DNA of 37,323 bases from Rhodococcoides fascians NBRC 12155 = LMG 3623 (lineage in GTDB: Bacteria; Actinomycetota; Actinomycetes; Mycobacteriales; Mycobacteriaceae), in assembly GCF_001894785.1 (NCBI RefSeq), contig NZ_BCWW01000022.1, forward strand, positions 1-37,323, written 5' to 3'. Positions 1-7,125 of the stretch are shown here, piece after piece. Both the position numbers and the translations under genes were made by a program. The notes under the pieces were generated by a model. The model did not search any database and was not told where the DNA came from. It saw only the letters and a program-made list of their open reading frames with translations. Within the stretch, counting starts at the first letter, position 1, and each line of letters opens with the position of its first letter.

Positions 1-313
1 CGGCGAAGGTGAGGATCAGGGCGGCGTGGTCGACGGACATGACGCCGGTGTTGACGGCGTCGGCGATGTCGGGGAAGTTCTTCAGCCCGCGAGCGAGGGC
101 CACGATCTTGTTCGCTTTGCTCGGGGTGAGGAGGGTGGTGGAGGTCAGCCAGCCTGCGGGTCCGGGGAAGCCGAGCTTCTCTCGGCTCACGCGGGTGTCG
201 ATGTCGGCGACGAGGGCGATCCGCCGGGCTTCGAGCAGTTGGATTCGGTGGGAGACATCAGCAGCGTCGGCGAGGAGTTCGCTTTCGCTCAGTTGCCAGA
301 TCTCCGTGGTCAT
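1..313 (-). CDS. DUF222 / 13E12-repeat family protein, N-terminal part (cut by window edge)
   Basis: The minus strand reads from an ATG at 313 without a stop to the window edge, giving about 104 residues. The protein opens MTTEIWQLSESELL and has the layout of the DUF222 domain: a helical N-terminus, then a GxxGWL segment (GFPGPAGWLTS), then a helix containing MSVDHAALI. Full-length members usually carry a C-terminal HNH nuclease domain, which would lie outside the window. The family is the REP13E12 set of mycobacteria, of unproven function. A perfect LexA box sits 12 nt upstream of the start codon, so DNA-damage control is likely. The family call rests on pattern recognition; the HNH half is inferred. 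Confidence 0.75.
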   Translation of the reverse strand, partial: MTTEIWQLSESELLADAADVSHRIQLLEARRIALVADIDTRVSREKLGFPGPAGWLTSTTLLTPSKANKIVALARGLKNFPDIADAVNTGVMSVDHAALILTFA

Positions 314-325
314 GGACCAAGTGTA

Positions 326-341
326 TCGAACGGGTGTTCGA
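326..341 (-). promoter_or_regulatory. LexA (SOS) box
   Basis: The sequence is TCGAAC-GGGT-GTTCGA, a perfect 6-bp dyad with a 4-nt spacer. It matches the LexA box known from mycobacteria and related actinobacteria (TCGAAC-N4-GTTCGA). It lies 12 nt before the start codon of the DUF222 gene, so bound repressor would block that gene's promoter. LexA binding itself is inferred. Confidence 0.8.
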
Positions 342-590
342 TGCGCAATGATGGTGCAATCGAAAACTATTGCTGTGCACAAGGATTCGGGATGCGGAAC
401 CTGTCGGTGGCCCGTGATATGGCCGCAACGTCAGTCGAGTGAGGATCGCCCGGGACCGCTGAACTCGAACGGGGCGGCGCGCAGTGGCCTCGATGTAGGG
501 GCCGGCCGGCAGTGCAGGTGAACATCGATTAAGCAGATGCTGCGTCGCCGCCACAGAGGTGCGTCGACACCTGACACAGTTGCGCGAGAT
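342..590. other. Gene-free spacer
   Basis: This spacer lies between the SOS box of the DUF222 gene and the 3' end of the small membrane-protein operon. Reading frames here overlap antisense and have no convincing ribosome site or recognisable product. Beyond the SOS box at one end and a weak hairpin at the other, I see nothing I can name. Confidence 0.5.
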
Positions 591-607
591 GTAGAGCAGA
601 CCTCTAC
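591..607 (-). terminator. Weak hairpin over the stop codon of the membrane-protein operon
   Basis: GTAGAG and CTCTAC form a 6-bp stem with a 5-nt loop, overlapping the TAG stop (604-606) of the minus-strand gene. There is no T-run after it, so an intrinsic terminator is only a possibility. Confidence 0.25.
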
Positions 608-1008
608 TGCTGGCGTGTCTTTCGCAACCACCACAGTCCTGCGATGGGCAGCACGACCGGGATGAAGACGTAACCGGATCCGAAGTGCGACCACACCGTC
701 GGCTCCGGGAAGTCCTGTGGCTGGATGTAGCTGAGGGTGCCGATGCCGAGGACTCCGACGAGTTCGATGATGCAGGAGACCGTCACCACTCGTCGTGATG
801 CCTCGGTTGCTCGTGCCAGGCCGACCGTCGCGATGATGTAGACCACGGCTGCGAATGCCGACAGCAGGTACGCGACTGGGGCGTTGTCGAATCGGGTGGT
901 GAGTTGCACGATCGATCGCGATGTCGCGGCAACGGCGAACACGGCGTAGACGGCGATGAGGAAGCGTCCGAATCCGGTGCGCGTGGCTTGCTGAAGTTTG
1001 TCAGGCAT
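604..1008 (-). CDS. Small four-helix membrane protein
   Basis: The product is 134 residues with about four hydrophobic segments (roughly residues 13-33, 44-65, 73-95 and 111-130) and a basic C-terminal end (LRKTRQQ). It has no catalytic motif that I recognise. The ATG at 1008 overlaps the stop of the upstream gene by eight bases (ATGCCTGA), so the two are probably translated as a coupled pair and may form one complex. It is the last gene of this short minus-strand operon. The function is unknown; a small transport, sensing or structural role in the cytoplasmic membrane are all possible. Confidence 0.7.
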   Translation of the reverse strand: MPDKLQQATRTGFGRFLIAVYAVFAVAATSRSIVQLTTRFDNAPVAYLLSAFAAVVYIIATVGLARATEASRRVVTVSCIIELVGVLGIGTLSYIQPQDFPEPTVWSHFGSGYVFIPVVLPIAGLWWLRKTRQQ

Positions 1009-1381
1009 ATCCGGCCCAAATCTGGCTCAGTCGCAACACCATGGCTGCGAGGGTGAGGACGGCTACAAGGAGCACCGCGGTACCGCCGCGGGAACGGTCG
1101 CCCAGAGACCACCACGTTCCGAGTGGGAGCAGGAACAGCAGTCCTACGAGGTACGACCCGAACGTGAGCCGGTGAATGTCGCGATCGGAGGCGAACATCA
1201 TCACGAACCCGATCACGGCCTGCAGTGCAACGACGCCTTCGGTAGCCGCGATCGTCCAGAACAGCGCGCGGTCGGCCTTGTTCTTCAGAAGAACGGGCCT
1301 GTTCGTGGCGAGCTTCACGAGCACCCAGATCCCCACTACCAGGGACAACACGTACAACAAGCCGGTGACGGCGCCGATCAT
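1001..1381 (-). CDS. Small four-helix membrane protein, partner of the downstream gene
   Basis: The product is 126 residues starting MIGAVTGLLYVL, with four hydrophobic segments (about 2-21, 37-58, 67-85 and 98-116). I chose the ATG at 1381 because GAGGA lies five bases before it. An in-frame ATG five codons upstream (1396) has no ribosome site. The gene overlaps the following membrane-protein gene by eight bases. It is divergent from the nitrogen-starvation cluster, so both transcripts start in the 1382-1628 region and might share regulators. I do not recognise a family with a known activity. Confidence 0.65.
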   Translation of the reverse strand: MIGAVTGLLYVLSLVVGIWVLVKLATNRPVLLKNKADRALFWTIAATEGVVALQAVIGFVMMFASDRDIHRLTFGSYLVGLLFLLPLGTWWSLGDRSRGGTAVLLVAVLTLAAMVLRLSQIWAGYA

Positions 1382-1454
1382 CGAGTTCCTCGTCATGCTG
1401 CGGTGGGTGGATGGACTTCCCTTCACAGTAACCGCGTAACACCACGTCAACACT

Positions 1455-1503
1455 GTGAGGCCCTTGAAACACGACGTTGTTCCGAGCGTGACCAATCGGA
1501 AAT
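1455..1503 (+). promoter_or_regulatory. Two candidate GlnR boxes upstream of the nitrogen-starvation cluster
   Basis: Two elements fit the GlnR pattern gTnAC-N6-GaAAC with one mismatch each: GTGAG-N6-GAAAC at 1455-1470 and GTGAC-N6-GAAAT at 1488-1503. Their centres are 33 bp apart, about three helical turns, so two dimers could bind one DNA face. They sit 126 nt or more before the start codon of the first gene. GlnR is the global nitrogen regulator of actinobacteria. Binding is inferred and mycobacterial GlnR sites are loosely conserved, so the call is tentative. Confidence 0.4.
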
Positions 1504-1572
1504 CGACGAGGCCTGTACTTGTTCCATGGCCGCAGAGGATCTGCCCTCTCGTCGGACATGACGGTTTTCTCG

Positions 1573-1592
1573 GGTGGACATCGGTGTCCACC
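1573..1592 (+). promoter_or_regulatory. 8-bp inverted repeat in the leader of the nitrogen-starvation operon
   Basis: GGTGGACA-TCGG-TGTCCACC is a perfect 8-bp dyad with a 4-nt loop, ending 36 bases before the GTG start of the first gene. It could be a leader hairpin in the mRNA or an operator for a dimeric regulator. Sequence alone does not separate the two. Confidence 0.4.
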
Positions 1593-1628
1593 GCATCCAG
1601 CCCGCTCTGCGAACCTCAGGAGACGCAC

Positions 1629-2153
1629 GTGTCAGATCTCGACCAGTCCATCGCCGAGAACATCAAGAAGTCCCTCGAGGAGATTCCGCATCCCTCACTT
1701 CCCAAGGGCAGCAACATCTACGGCTCCACCAAGATCTTCCCCGACTACAAGGCGGAGAACGGCGAAAGCTACTTCACGCTGGTGCACGGCATCGCCCACG
1801 AGTCGTCGGTATCGTTCGTCGCGGTGCTGCAGGCCACCCGCGCTCTGCGCAAGGGTTTCGAGTCGGCGATGTACTTCTACGGACCCGGTGCTATCAATTG
1901 CCTTGCCACACGCGGTTTCCCGACCACCGGAGACTCGGGCTTCCCGGGTGAACAGAACATCAACGACTCCCTCGCGACGTTCATCGCCGAGGGCGGCACC
2001 GTGTTCTGCTGCCGCTTCGGACTGGCCCTGCACGGGGGTCGTGAAGAAGACCTCATCGAGGGCGTCATCCCGGCCCACCCCCTGGACGTGCAGGACGCAT
2101 TGATCCATTACGCGCGCAAGGGTGCCATCATCAATTCGACCTACATGGTCTAG
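1629..2153 (+). CDS. MSMEG_0572/Sll0783-family nitrogen-starvation protein
   Basis: The product is 174 residues from a GTG with AGGAGA seven bases ahead; earlier in-frame starts lack a ribosome site. The sequence has a small alpha/beta fold with a DsrE-like flavour: a Cys in the segment AINCLATRGFP, a paired FCCRFG, and a C-terminal IINSTYMV. It heads the eight-gene operon. The cyanobacterial homologue Sll0783 is induced by nitrogen starvation and affects polyhydroxybutyrate accumulation, and the family occurs in Nit1C clusters needed for growth on cyanide. The biochemical activity is not known. The two adjacent cysteines might bind metal or sulfur, which is my inference. Confidence 0.85.
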   Translation: MSDLDQSIAENIKKSLEEIPHPSLPKGSNIYGSTKIFPDYKAENGESYFTLVHGIAHESSVSFVAVLQATRALRKGFESAMYFYGPGAINCLATRGFPTTGDSGFPGEQNINDSLATFIAEGGTVFCCRFGLALHGGREEDLIEGVIPAHPLDVQDALIHYARKGAIINSTYMV

Positions 2154-2162
2154 GGGGCGGTT

Positions 2163-3218
2163 ATGTCCATCTCTACACGTGTGGATCTGGCGTTGCTCGG
2201 GATTCGAGGAGCAACGCCGGTGTCCAGAACTGCCGGTGCCGGCCCGAGTGACGATGGACATGTCCGCATCGATGGTCTCGGCGCAGCACTCCCGCGCAAC
2301 CCGCTCAGTCCGTACGTACTCGAAGAAGGGCGAGTTCTGTTCGACGGAAACGACATCGGCCTCGATGTTCAGGCCGTCGATCGCCCGAAGTTCTACGACC
2401 TCTCCACCGCCGACGGCGTCGCCTACGAGAAGATCGCCAAGCTGCACGGCAACAGTGTCCTGGCCACGACCGTGGTCCAGACGTGCATTCGCTACGACGC
2501 CGATCAACGGTGCCGCTTCTGTTCCATCGAAGCGTCTCTGGACGCGGGCGACACCATCGCTGTCAAGACGCCCGCGCAACTTGCGGAGGTGGCGGAGGCC
2601 GCTGTCCGGCTGGACGGGGTGACGCAGATGGTCATGACGACGGGCACTTCGGCCGCGAAGGATCGCGGTGCCCGTCATCTGGCCCGGTGCGTACGTGCCA
2701 TCAAGGCCGTGGTCCCGGAACTGCCGATCCAGGTGCAGTGCGAACCTCCGGGTGACCTGCAGACCATCCAGGATCTGTACGACGCCGGAGCCGAGTCCAT
2801 CGGTATTCACGTCGAATCGCTCGACGACGACGTGCGCCGCAGATGGATGCCGGGCAAGGCATCGGTCTCGATGGACGAGTACCGCGCGGCATGGAAAGAA
2901 GCGGTCCGGGTTTTCGGGCGTAACCAGGTCTCGACCTACATCCTGGTCGGTCTCGGCGAGGATCCCGACGAATTGGTCTCGGGTGCAGCGGAACTGATCG
3001 AGATGGGTGTGTATCCCTTCGTCGTCCCGTTTCGGCCGCTCGCAGGCACGTTGGCGGTGGATGTCGACCGGGCGACGGCTCCCGCTGCCGACGTCCTCGA
3101 AAGCGTCACCCGACGCGTCGCCAAGGAACTTCAGGCAGCGGCGATGCTCGGGTCCGACCAGAAAGCAGGCTGCGCGGCCTGCGGTGCGTGCAGCATTCTG
3201 CAGAACGCGGGAGGGTGA
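2163..3218 (+). CDS. MSMEG_0568-family radical SAM protein
   Basis: The product is 351 residues, nine bases after the previous gene, with a G-rich ribosome site (GGGGGCGG). The presumed cluster cysteines are C108, C117 and C120, a CX8CX2C spacing rather than the usual CX3CX2C. A second triad, C337-C340-C343, lies at the extreme C-terminus and could hold an auxiliary iron-sulfur cluster. The middle reads as a TIM-barrel-type radical SAM core (VQCEPPG, ESIGIHVESLDD, STYILVGLGEDP). By position it is the rSAM member of the Nit1C/MSMEG_0572 cluster. Its substrate is unknown; it presumably acts on a small molecule together with the nitrilase and flavoprotein. Confidence 0.85.
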   Translation: MSISTRVDLALLGIRGATPVSRTAGAGPSDDGHVRIDGLGAALPRNPLSPYVLEEGRVLFDGNDIGLDVQAVDRPKFYDLSTADGVAYEKIAKLHGNSVLATTVVQTCIRYDADQRCRFCSIEASLDAGDTIAVKTPAQLAEVAEAAVRLDGVTQMVMTTGTSAAKDRGARHLARCVRAIKAVVPELPIQVQCEPPGDLQTIQDLYDAGAESIGIHVESLDDDVRRRWMPGKASVSMDEYRAAWKEAVRVFGRNQVSTYILVGLGEDPDELVSGAAELIEMGVYPFVVPFRPLAGTLAVDVDRATAPAADVLESVTRRVAKELQAAAMLGSDQKAGCAACGACSILQNAGG

Positions 3219-3219
3219 C

Positions 3220-4635
3220 ATGTACGGCGTCGTGGAGGGTAACGACCTCGCCGGATTGTCCGGCGCTGCAATCACTGTCGTGCAACCGGAGTTCATCGTC
3301 CAGCCGTGCAGCGGGACAGCAGAATTGAATGCGTACCGGGCGCTGCGCAGAGAGACGTTCGTCGCCGAACAGGGCTTGTTCGCCGGCACCGATCACGACG
3401 ACGTCGACGACGATCCTCGCTGCGTCGTTCTCGTGGCCACCGATCGAGCCGGCACCGTGCTCGGTGGGGTGCGCCTGGCACCCTGCACGGCAACGGATCT
3501 GGGGTGGTGGGCCGGCAGTCGCCTGGTGGTCACCACCTCTGCGCGCACTTCCGGTGTGGGCCCAGCGCTGGTGCGTGCGGCCTGTGCTCATGCCGAAAGT
3601 CGTGGCGTTTTGCGCTTCGACGCGACGGTGCAGAAGCGCAACGAGACACTGTTCACCCGTCTCGGCTGGATCAGGCGTGGCGACGTCGAGGTGGCGAATA
3701 CTCCACACGTGGCGATGTATTGGCCGATCGACAGGATCGAACGGCTGGTGTCGTCTACCAAGGCGATGCTCGCCGGCGTCCTCGCGCCGCTGAAGGCGCA
3801 GCCACTCGGGCTCGGTGCCAAAGGATTTCGAGGTGACGACGGTGTCCCGGTTCCCGGGAGCGACATGATCGCCGCCTGCGATGCGATCATCCCCTCGATG
3901 GTCGACCGCGACCCGGAGTGGGCCGGCTGGTGCGCGGCCCTGGTCAACCTCAACGACCTTTCGGCGATGGGTGCCTATGCAGTCGGCATGCTCGACTCCG
4001 TCGGTGCACCCACGCAATCTCGATTGACCCGCATCATCCGCGGCCTCGCCAATGCGTCTGCGGCCTGGCAGGTTCCGGTACTCGGTGGCCACACCCAGGC
4101 CGGGGTGCCGTCGTCGCTGTCGGTCACCGCTCTGGGGCGCACAGCGAACCCGGTACGGGCCGGCGGGGGAAGCGTCGGCGATCGATTGACGCTGACGGCG
4201 GACGTCGAGGGTGGCTGGCGTCGTGGGTATCAGGGCCAGCAATGGGATTCGACGTCACGGCGCAACTCCGCCGAACTGACGACCATGGCATCGTTCGTCG
4301 CCCGTACCGCGCCCAAGGCCGCCAAGGACGTCTCGATGGCCGGCCTGGCGGGCACTACCGGGATGCTGGCCGAGGCAAGCGGAACCGGTGCCGTATTGGA
4401 CATCTCCTCGATTCCGAAGCCCGACTCGGCGTCGATGGGCGAATGGATCACGTGTTTTCCCGGGTTCGCGATGATCACCGCGGACCGTCCCGGTGCACCG
4501 ACTGCACCGTCCGGACCTGCACTGTCCGCAGAATGCGGAGAGCTCACCGACATTCCGGGCGTCGCCTTGCGATGGCCCGACGGAATCACCACGCGCGCGG
4601 TCACTTCGACGGTGACCGGATTGGGAGAAGCATGA
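3220..4635 (+). CDS. Fused GNAT acetyltransferase / AIR-synthase-like protein (MSMEG_0567 type)
   Basis: The product is 471 residues from the ATG at 3220, one base after the radical SAM stop, with GGGAGGG just before. Residues about 25-165 form a GNAT domain (YRALRRETFVAEQGLF, then a Gly-poor acetyl-CoA loop TSARTSGVGPALV, then RLGWIRRGDVEV). Residues about 180-465 form a PurM/AIR-synthase-like ATP-binding domain (NLNDLSAMGAYAVGML, VPVLGGHTQAG). In cyanobacteria the two halves are separate genes (sll0786 and sll0787 types); here they are one polypeptide, as in mycobacteria. The pairing implies acyl transfer and ATP-dependent activation of the same metabolite. The true reaction is not known. 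Confidence 0.85.
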   Translation: MYGVVEGNDLAGLSGAAITVVQPEFIVQPCSGTAELNAYRALRRETFVAEQGLFAGTDHDDVDDDPRCVVLVATDRAGTVLGGVRLAPCTATDLGWWAGSRLVVTTSARTSGVGPALVRAACAHAESRGVLRFDATVQKRNETLFTRLGWIRRGDVEVANTPHVAMYWPIDRIERLVSSTKAMLAGVLAPLKAQPLGLGAKGFRGDDGVPVPGSDMIAACDAIIPSMVDRDPEWAGWCAALVNLNDLSAMGAYAVGMLDSVGAPTQSRLTRIIRGLANASAAWQVPVLGGHTQAGVPSSLSVTALGRTANPVRAGGGSVGDRLTLTADVEGGWRRGYQGQQWDSTSRRNSAELTTMASFVARTAPKAAKDVSMAGLAGTTGMLAEASGTGAVLDISSIPKPDSASMGEWITCFPGFAMITADRPGAPTAPSGPALSAECGELTDIPGVALRWPDGITTRAVTSTVTGLGEA

Positions 4636-5513
4636 ACGACATCACGATCTCCGTGGCCGCAGCCGAGTTCGGCCGCGACATGGAACAGGGTTACGCCACC
4701 ATCGCCGCCCTGCTCGAGGAATCGCGTAATCGCGGTAGCCAACTGCTGGTGCTACCGGAAGCGTGCCTGGGTGGGTACCTGCCCAGCCTCGGTGGCGGCG
4801 ACGAGACCGAAGAATCGAGACAGCGTCGACTGAAGGCACTACCGCCGGCTCTGGAACTCGAAGGCCCCGAGATCAGGCGGGTCATCGACATGGCGGGCGA
4901 TACTGTCGTCACGTTCGGATTCTGTGAGAAGGACGGCGATACCCGCTACAACGCCGCGGTGACGGTCGACGGCAGCGGCATCCTCGGTTCGTATCGCAAG
5001 GTGCACCAGCCACTCGGCGAAAACCTCTGCTACGCAGCGGGAGAGAGCTACTCCGCCTTCGACACTCCGGTCGGCCGGATGGGCATGCAGATCTGCTACG
5101 ACAAGGGATTCCCCGAGGCGGCTCGCGAACTCGCGCTCGACGGAGCCGAGATCGTCGCGTCCATCTCCGCGTGGCCGACGGCACGTACCGCGACGACCCC
5201 GAACATGGAAGAAGATCGGTGGAAGCAACGCTTCGACATCTATGACCGCGCTCGTGCACTGGAGAATCAGATCATCTGGGTCGCAGCGAATCAGGCCGGC
5301 ACGTTCGGGTCTCTGAGGTTCGTCTGCAGCGCCAAGATCGTCGGGCCCGGCGGTGAGATCCTCGCGGGCACAGGCGTCGAGCCGGGTTTGGCCACAGCCA
5401 CCGTCGATGTCGAGGCGCTTATCGGCGCGGCACGTGGCGGTGGCATGTACAACCTGCGCGACCGACGGCCCTCGGTCTATCGCACCATCACCAAGGAGAC
5501 CGTTCATGCCTGA
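4632..5513 (+). CDS. Nitrilase of the Nit1C-type cluster (Sll0784-like), catalytically intact
   Basis: The product is 293 residues of the carbon-nitrogen hydrolase superfamily. The catalytic triad is visible: E43 (LPEACLGGY), K123 (SYRKVHQPL) and C155 (QICYDKGF). Such enzymes hydrolyse nitriles to acids and ammonia or, in related enzymes, amides. The start ATG overlaps the previous stop as ATGA, indicating coupled translation. A nine-residue insertion (about 55-63, acidic) distinguishes it from the second copy in this operon. In Nit1C clusters of other bacteria the nitrilase is linked to cyanide or nitrile nitrogen assimilation. The substrate here cannot be read from sequence. Confidence 0.9.
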   Translation: MNDITISVAAAEFGRDMEQGYATIAALLEESRNRGSQLLVLPEACLGGYLPSLGGGDETEESRQRRLKALPPALELEGPEIRRVIDMAGDTVVTFGFCEKDGDTRYNAAVTVDGSGILGSYRKVHQPLGENLCYAAGESYSAFDTPVGRMGMQICYDKGFPEAARELALDGAEIVASISAWPTARTATTPNMEEDRWKQRFDIYDRARALENQIIWVAANQAGTFGSLRFVCSAKIVGPGGEILAGTGVEPGLATATVDVEALIGAARGGGMYNLRDRRPSVYRTITKETVHA

Positions 5514-5796
5514 GATGTCGTTCGTGGTGCGGTGGCCCGACGGACGCGAACAGTCCTGCTACTCGCCCTCTTTGGTGATGCACGACTATCTGAGCCCCGG
5601 GCAGGAATACCCGGTGGCCGAGTTCGTTCAGCGAACGTCCGAGGCGCTGACCGTGGCGAGCGATCGAGTTCTCGCCAAGTTCGGTATGCGGTGCACGTCG
5701 GCCGCGCAGCAGATGGAAGAGATTCACGGTGTCAGCGCGTCGTATCGGGCCGGTGCCGTTCGCGTACTGAGCATGTCGGGAGCTGAATTGCTATGA
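5506..5796 (+). CDS. MSMEG_0570-family small nitrogen-starvation protein
   Basis: The product is 96 residues starting MPEMSFVVRWPDG. The ATG at 5506 follows AAGGAG and overlaps the nitrilase stop by eight bases (ATGCCTGA). The first half (MSFVVRWPDGREQSCYSPSLV...YLSPGQEY) and the helical second half are characteristic of the small conserved protein next to the nitrilase in MSMEG_0572-type clusters. It has no catalytic motif apart from C18 and C63. It may be an accessory subunit for a neighbouring enzyme, which is inference from its invariable location. Its own stop overlaps the flavoprotein start by four bases. Confidence 0.85.
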   Translation: MPEMSFVVRWPDGREQSCYSPSLVMHDYLSPGQEYPVAEFVQRTSEALTVASDRVLAKFGMRCTSAAQQMEEIHGVSASYRAGAVRVLSMSGAELL

Positions 5797-7118
5797 ATCC
5801 GAACAGCGTGACAGAGCACCACAGTGCAAGAGAGAACCATTCCGTAATCGTCATCGGCGGCGGGCAGGCCGGACTGTCCATCAGCTGGCATCTGACGCAG
5901 CGAGGCATCGACCACGTCGTCCTCGAACGCGACATCATCGCGCACGAATGGAAGGACTCGCGCTGGGACAACTTCACCCTCGTCACCCCCAACTGGCAGT
6001 GTGCGCTCCCCGGATACTCCTACGACGGTGACGATCCCGACGGGTTCATGCAGCGCGACGAGGTCTACGCCTTTGTCCGACGCTACGCCGAGAGCTTCGA
6101 TGCACCGGTCCGAGAGTATGTTTCGGTGAATCAGGCCTTGCAATCTGCGGCAGGCGGCTTCGACCTACAGACCTCCGCCGGCCCCATGCACGCCGATCAG
6201 ATCGTCGTTGCCGTCGGCGGTTACCACATCCCGACCATTCCGCGATTCGCCGAGAAGCTGCCCCGCGACATCGTCCAGATCCACTCGTCCGAATACCGCG
6301 GCTCGCACCAGTTCCCGAACGGCGACGTACTGGTCGTCGGCACCGGCCAGTCCGGAGCGCAGATCGCCGAGGATCTGCATCTCGGCGGCCGCCGGGTTCA
6401 TCTCGTCGCCGGCACCGCACCTCGCGTCGCACGCTTCTATCGGGGGCGTGACTGTGTCGCCTGGCTGCACGACATGGGCGTCTACGATGTCTCCATCGAA
6501 GATCAACCCGGTGGCGTCGGCAAACGCGAGAACACGAACCACTACGTCACCGGCCGTGACGGTGGTCGAGACATCGACCTGCGCGCGTTCGCGACCGAGG
6601 GCATGCAGCTGTACGGCCGTCTGCTGGGCGTGGAGGACGGCGTCCTGCAGTTCGCCCCGACCCTCGAAGCGTCCCTCGACGCTGCGGATCGGGTGGCCGA
6701 GAGCATCAAAGACAACATCGACGCGTACATCGAGCGCGAGGGCATCAGTGCGCCCACCGAGGACCGCTACGTGCCGGTGTGGCGTCCGGAGTCCGAGACG
6801 ACCGAACTCGATCTCGCCACCACCGACATCACCGCGGTCGTCTGGTCGGTCGGCTTCCGCACCGACTACCGATGGCTGAAGGTCGGGGCGTTCGACGGCG
6901 AGGGCCACCCGACGCACAACCGCGGCGTCACATCGGTTCCCGGCCTGTACTTCCTGGGCCTGCCCTGGCAGCACACCTGGGGTTCGGGACGCTTCGCCTC
7001 GGTGGCCCGCGACGCCGCATTCCTGGCCGATCAAATCGGCCTCGAGATCAGTGCTGCGCAGTCCCGAAACTCGACGCAGTCCCGAAACCCCGCGCAGCCG
7101 CAGAGTCAGATGGTCTGA
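5793..7118 (+). CDS. MSMEG_0569-family flavin-dependent oxidoreductase
   Basis: The product is 441 residues with two dinucleotide-binding motifs: G22-x-G24-x-x-G27 for FAD near the N-terminus and G183-x-G185-x-x-G188 for NAD(P)H. This layout is that of class B flavoprotein monooxygenases, and HxxxWG-like and late GLPWQHTWGSGRFASV segments fit. The family is the flavoprotein of the Nit1C cluster. It probably oxidises the nitrogen compound handled by the radical SAM and nitrilase proteins. The last 20 residues are a low-complexity tail built on QSRN repeats, encoded by a 14-nt direct repeat (7057-7070 and 7075-7088). Translation is coupled to the upstream gene by ATGA. Confidence 0.88.
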   Translation: MNPNSVTEHHSARENHSVIVIGGGQAGLSISWHLTQRGIDHVVLERDIIAHEWKDSRWDNFTLVTPNWQCALPGYSYDGDDPDGFMQRDEVYAFVRRYAESFDAPVREYVSVNQALQSAAGGFDLQTSAGPMHADQIVVAVGGYHIPTIPRFAEKLPRDIVQIHSSEYRGSHQFPNGDVLVVGTGQSGAQIAEDLHLGGRRVHLVAGTAPRVARFYRGRDCVAWLHDMGVYDVSIEDQPGGVGKRENTNHYVTGRDGGRDIDLRAFATEGMQLYGRLLGVEDGVLQFAPTLEASLDAADRVAESIKDNIDAYIEREGISAPTEDRYVPVWRPESETTELDLATTDITAVVWSVGFRTDYRWLKVGAFDGEGHPTHNRGVTSVPGLYFLGLPWQHTWGSGRFASVARDAAFLADQIGLEISAAQSRNSTQSRNPAQPQSQMV

Positions 7119-7125
7119 TCTCGAC

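Noticed and set aside
1428..1440. GTAAC-CGC-GTAAC direct repeat near the divergent membrane-protein start
   Set aside because: The 8-bp spacing does not fit GlnR or another dimeric site I know; kept out of the regulatory calls.
1695..3389. A 564-codon antisense reading frame over the first two Nit cluster genes
   Set aside because: It mirrors the GC-biased third positions of the plus-strand genes, has no ribosome site and no recognisable domain.
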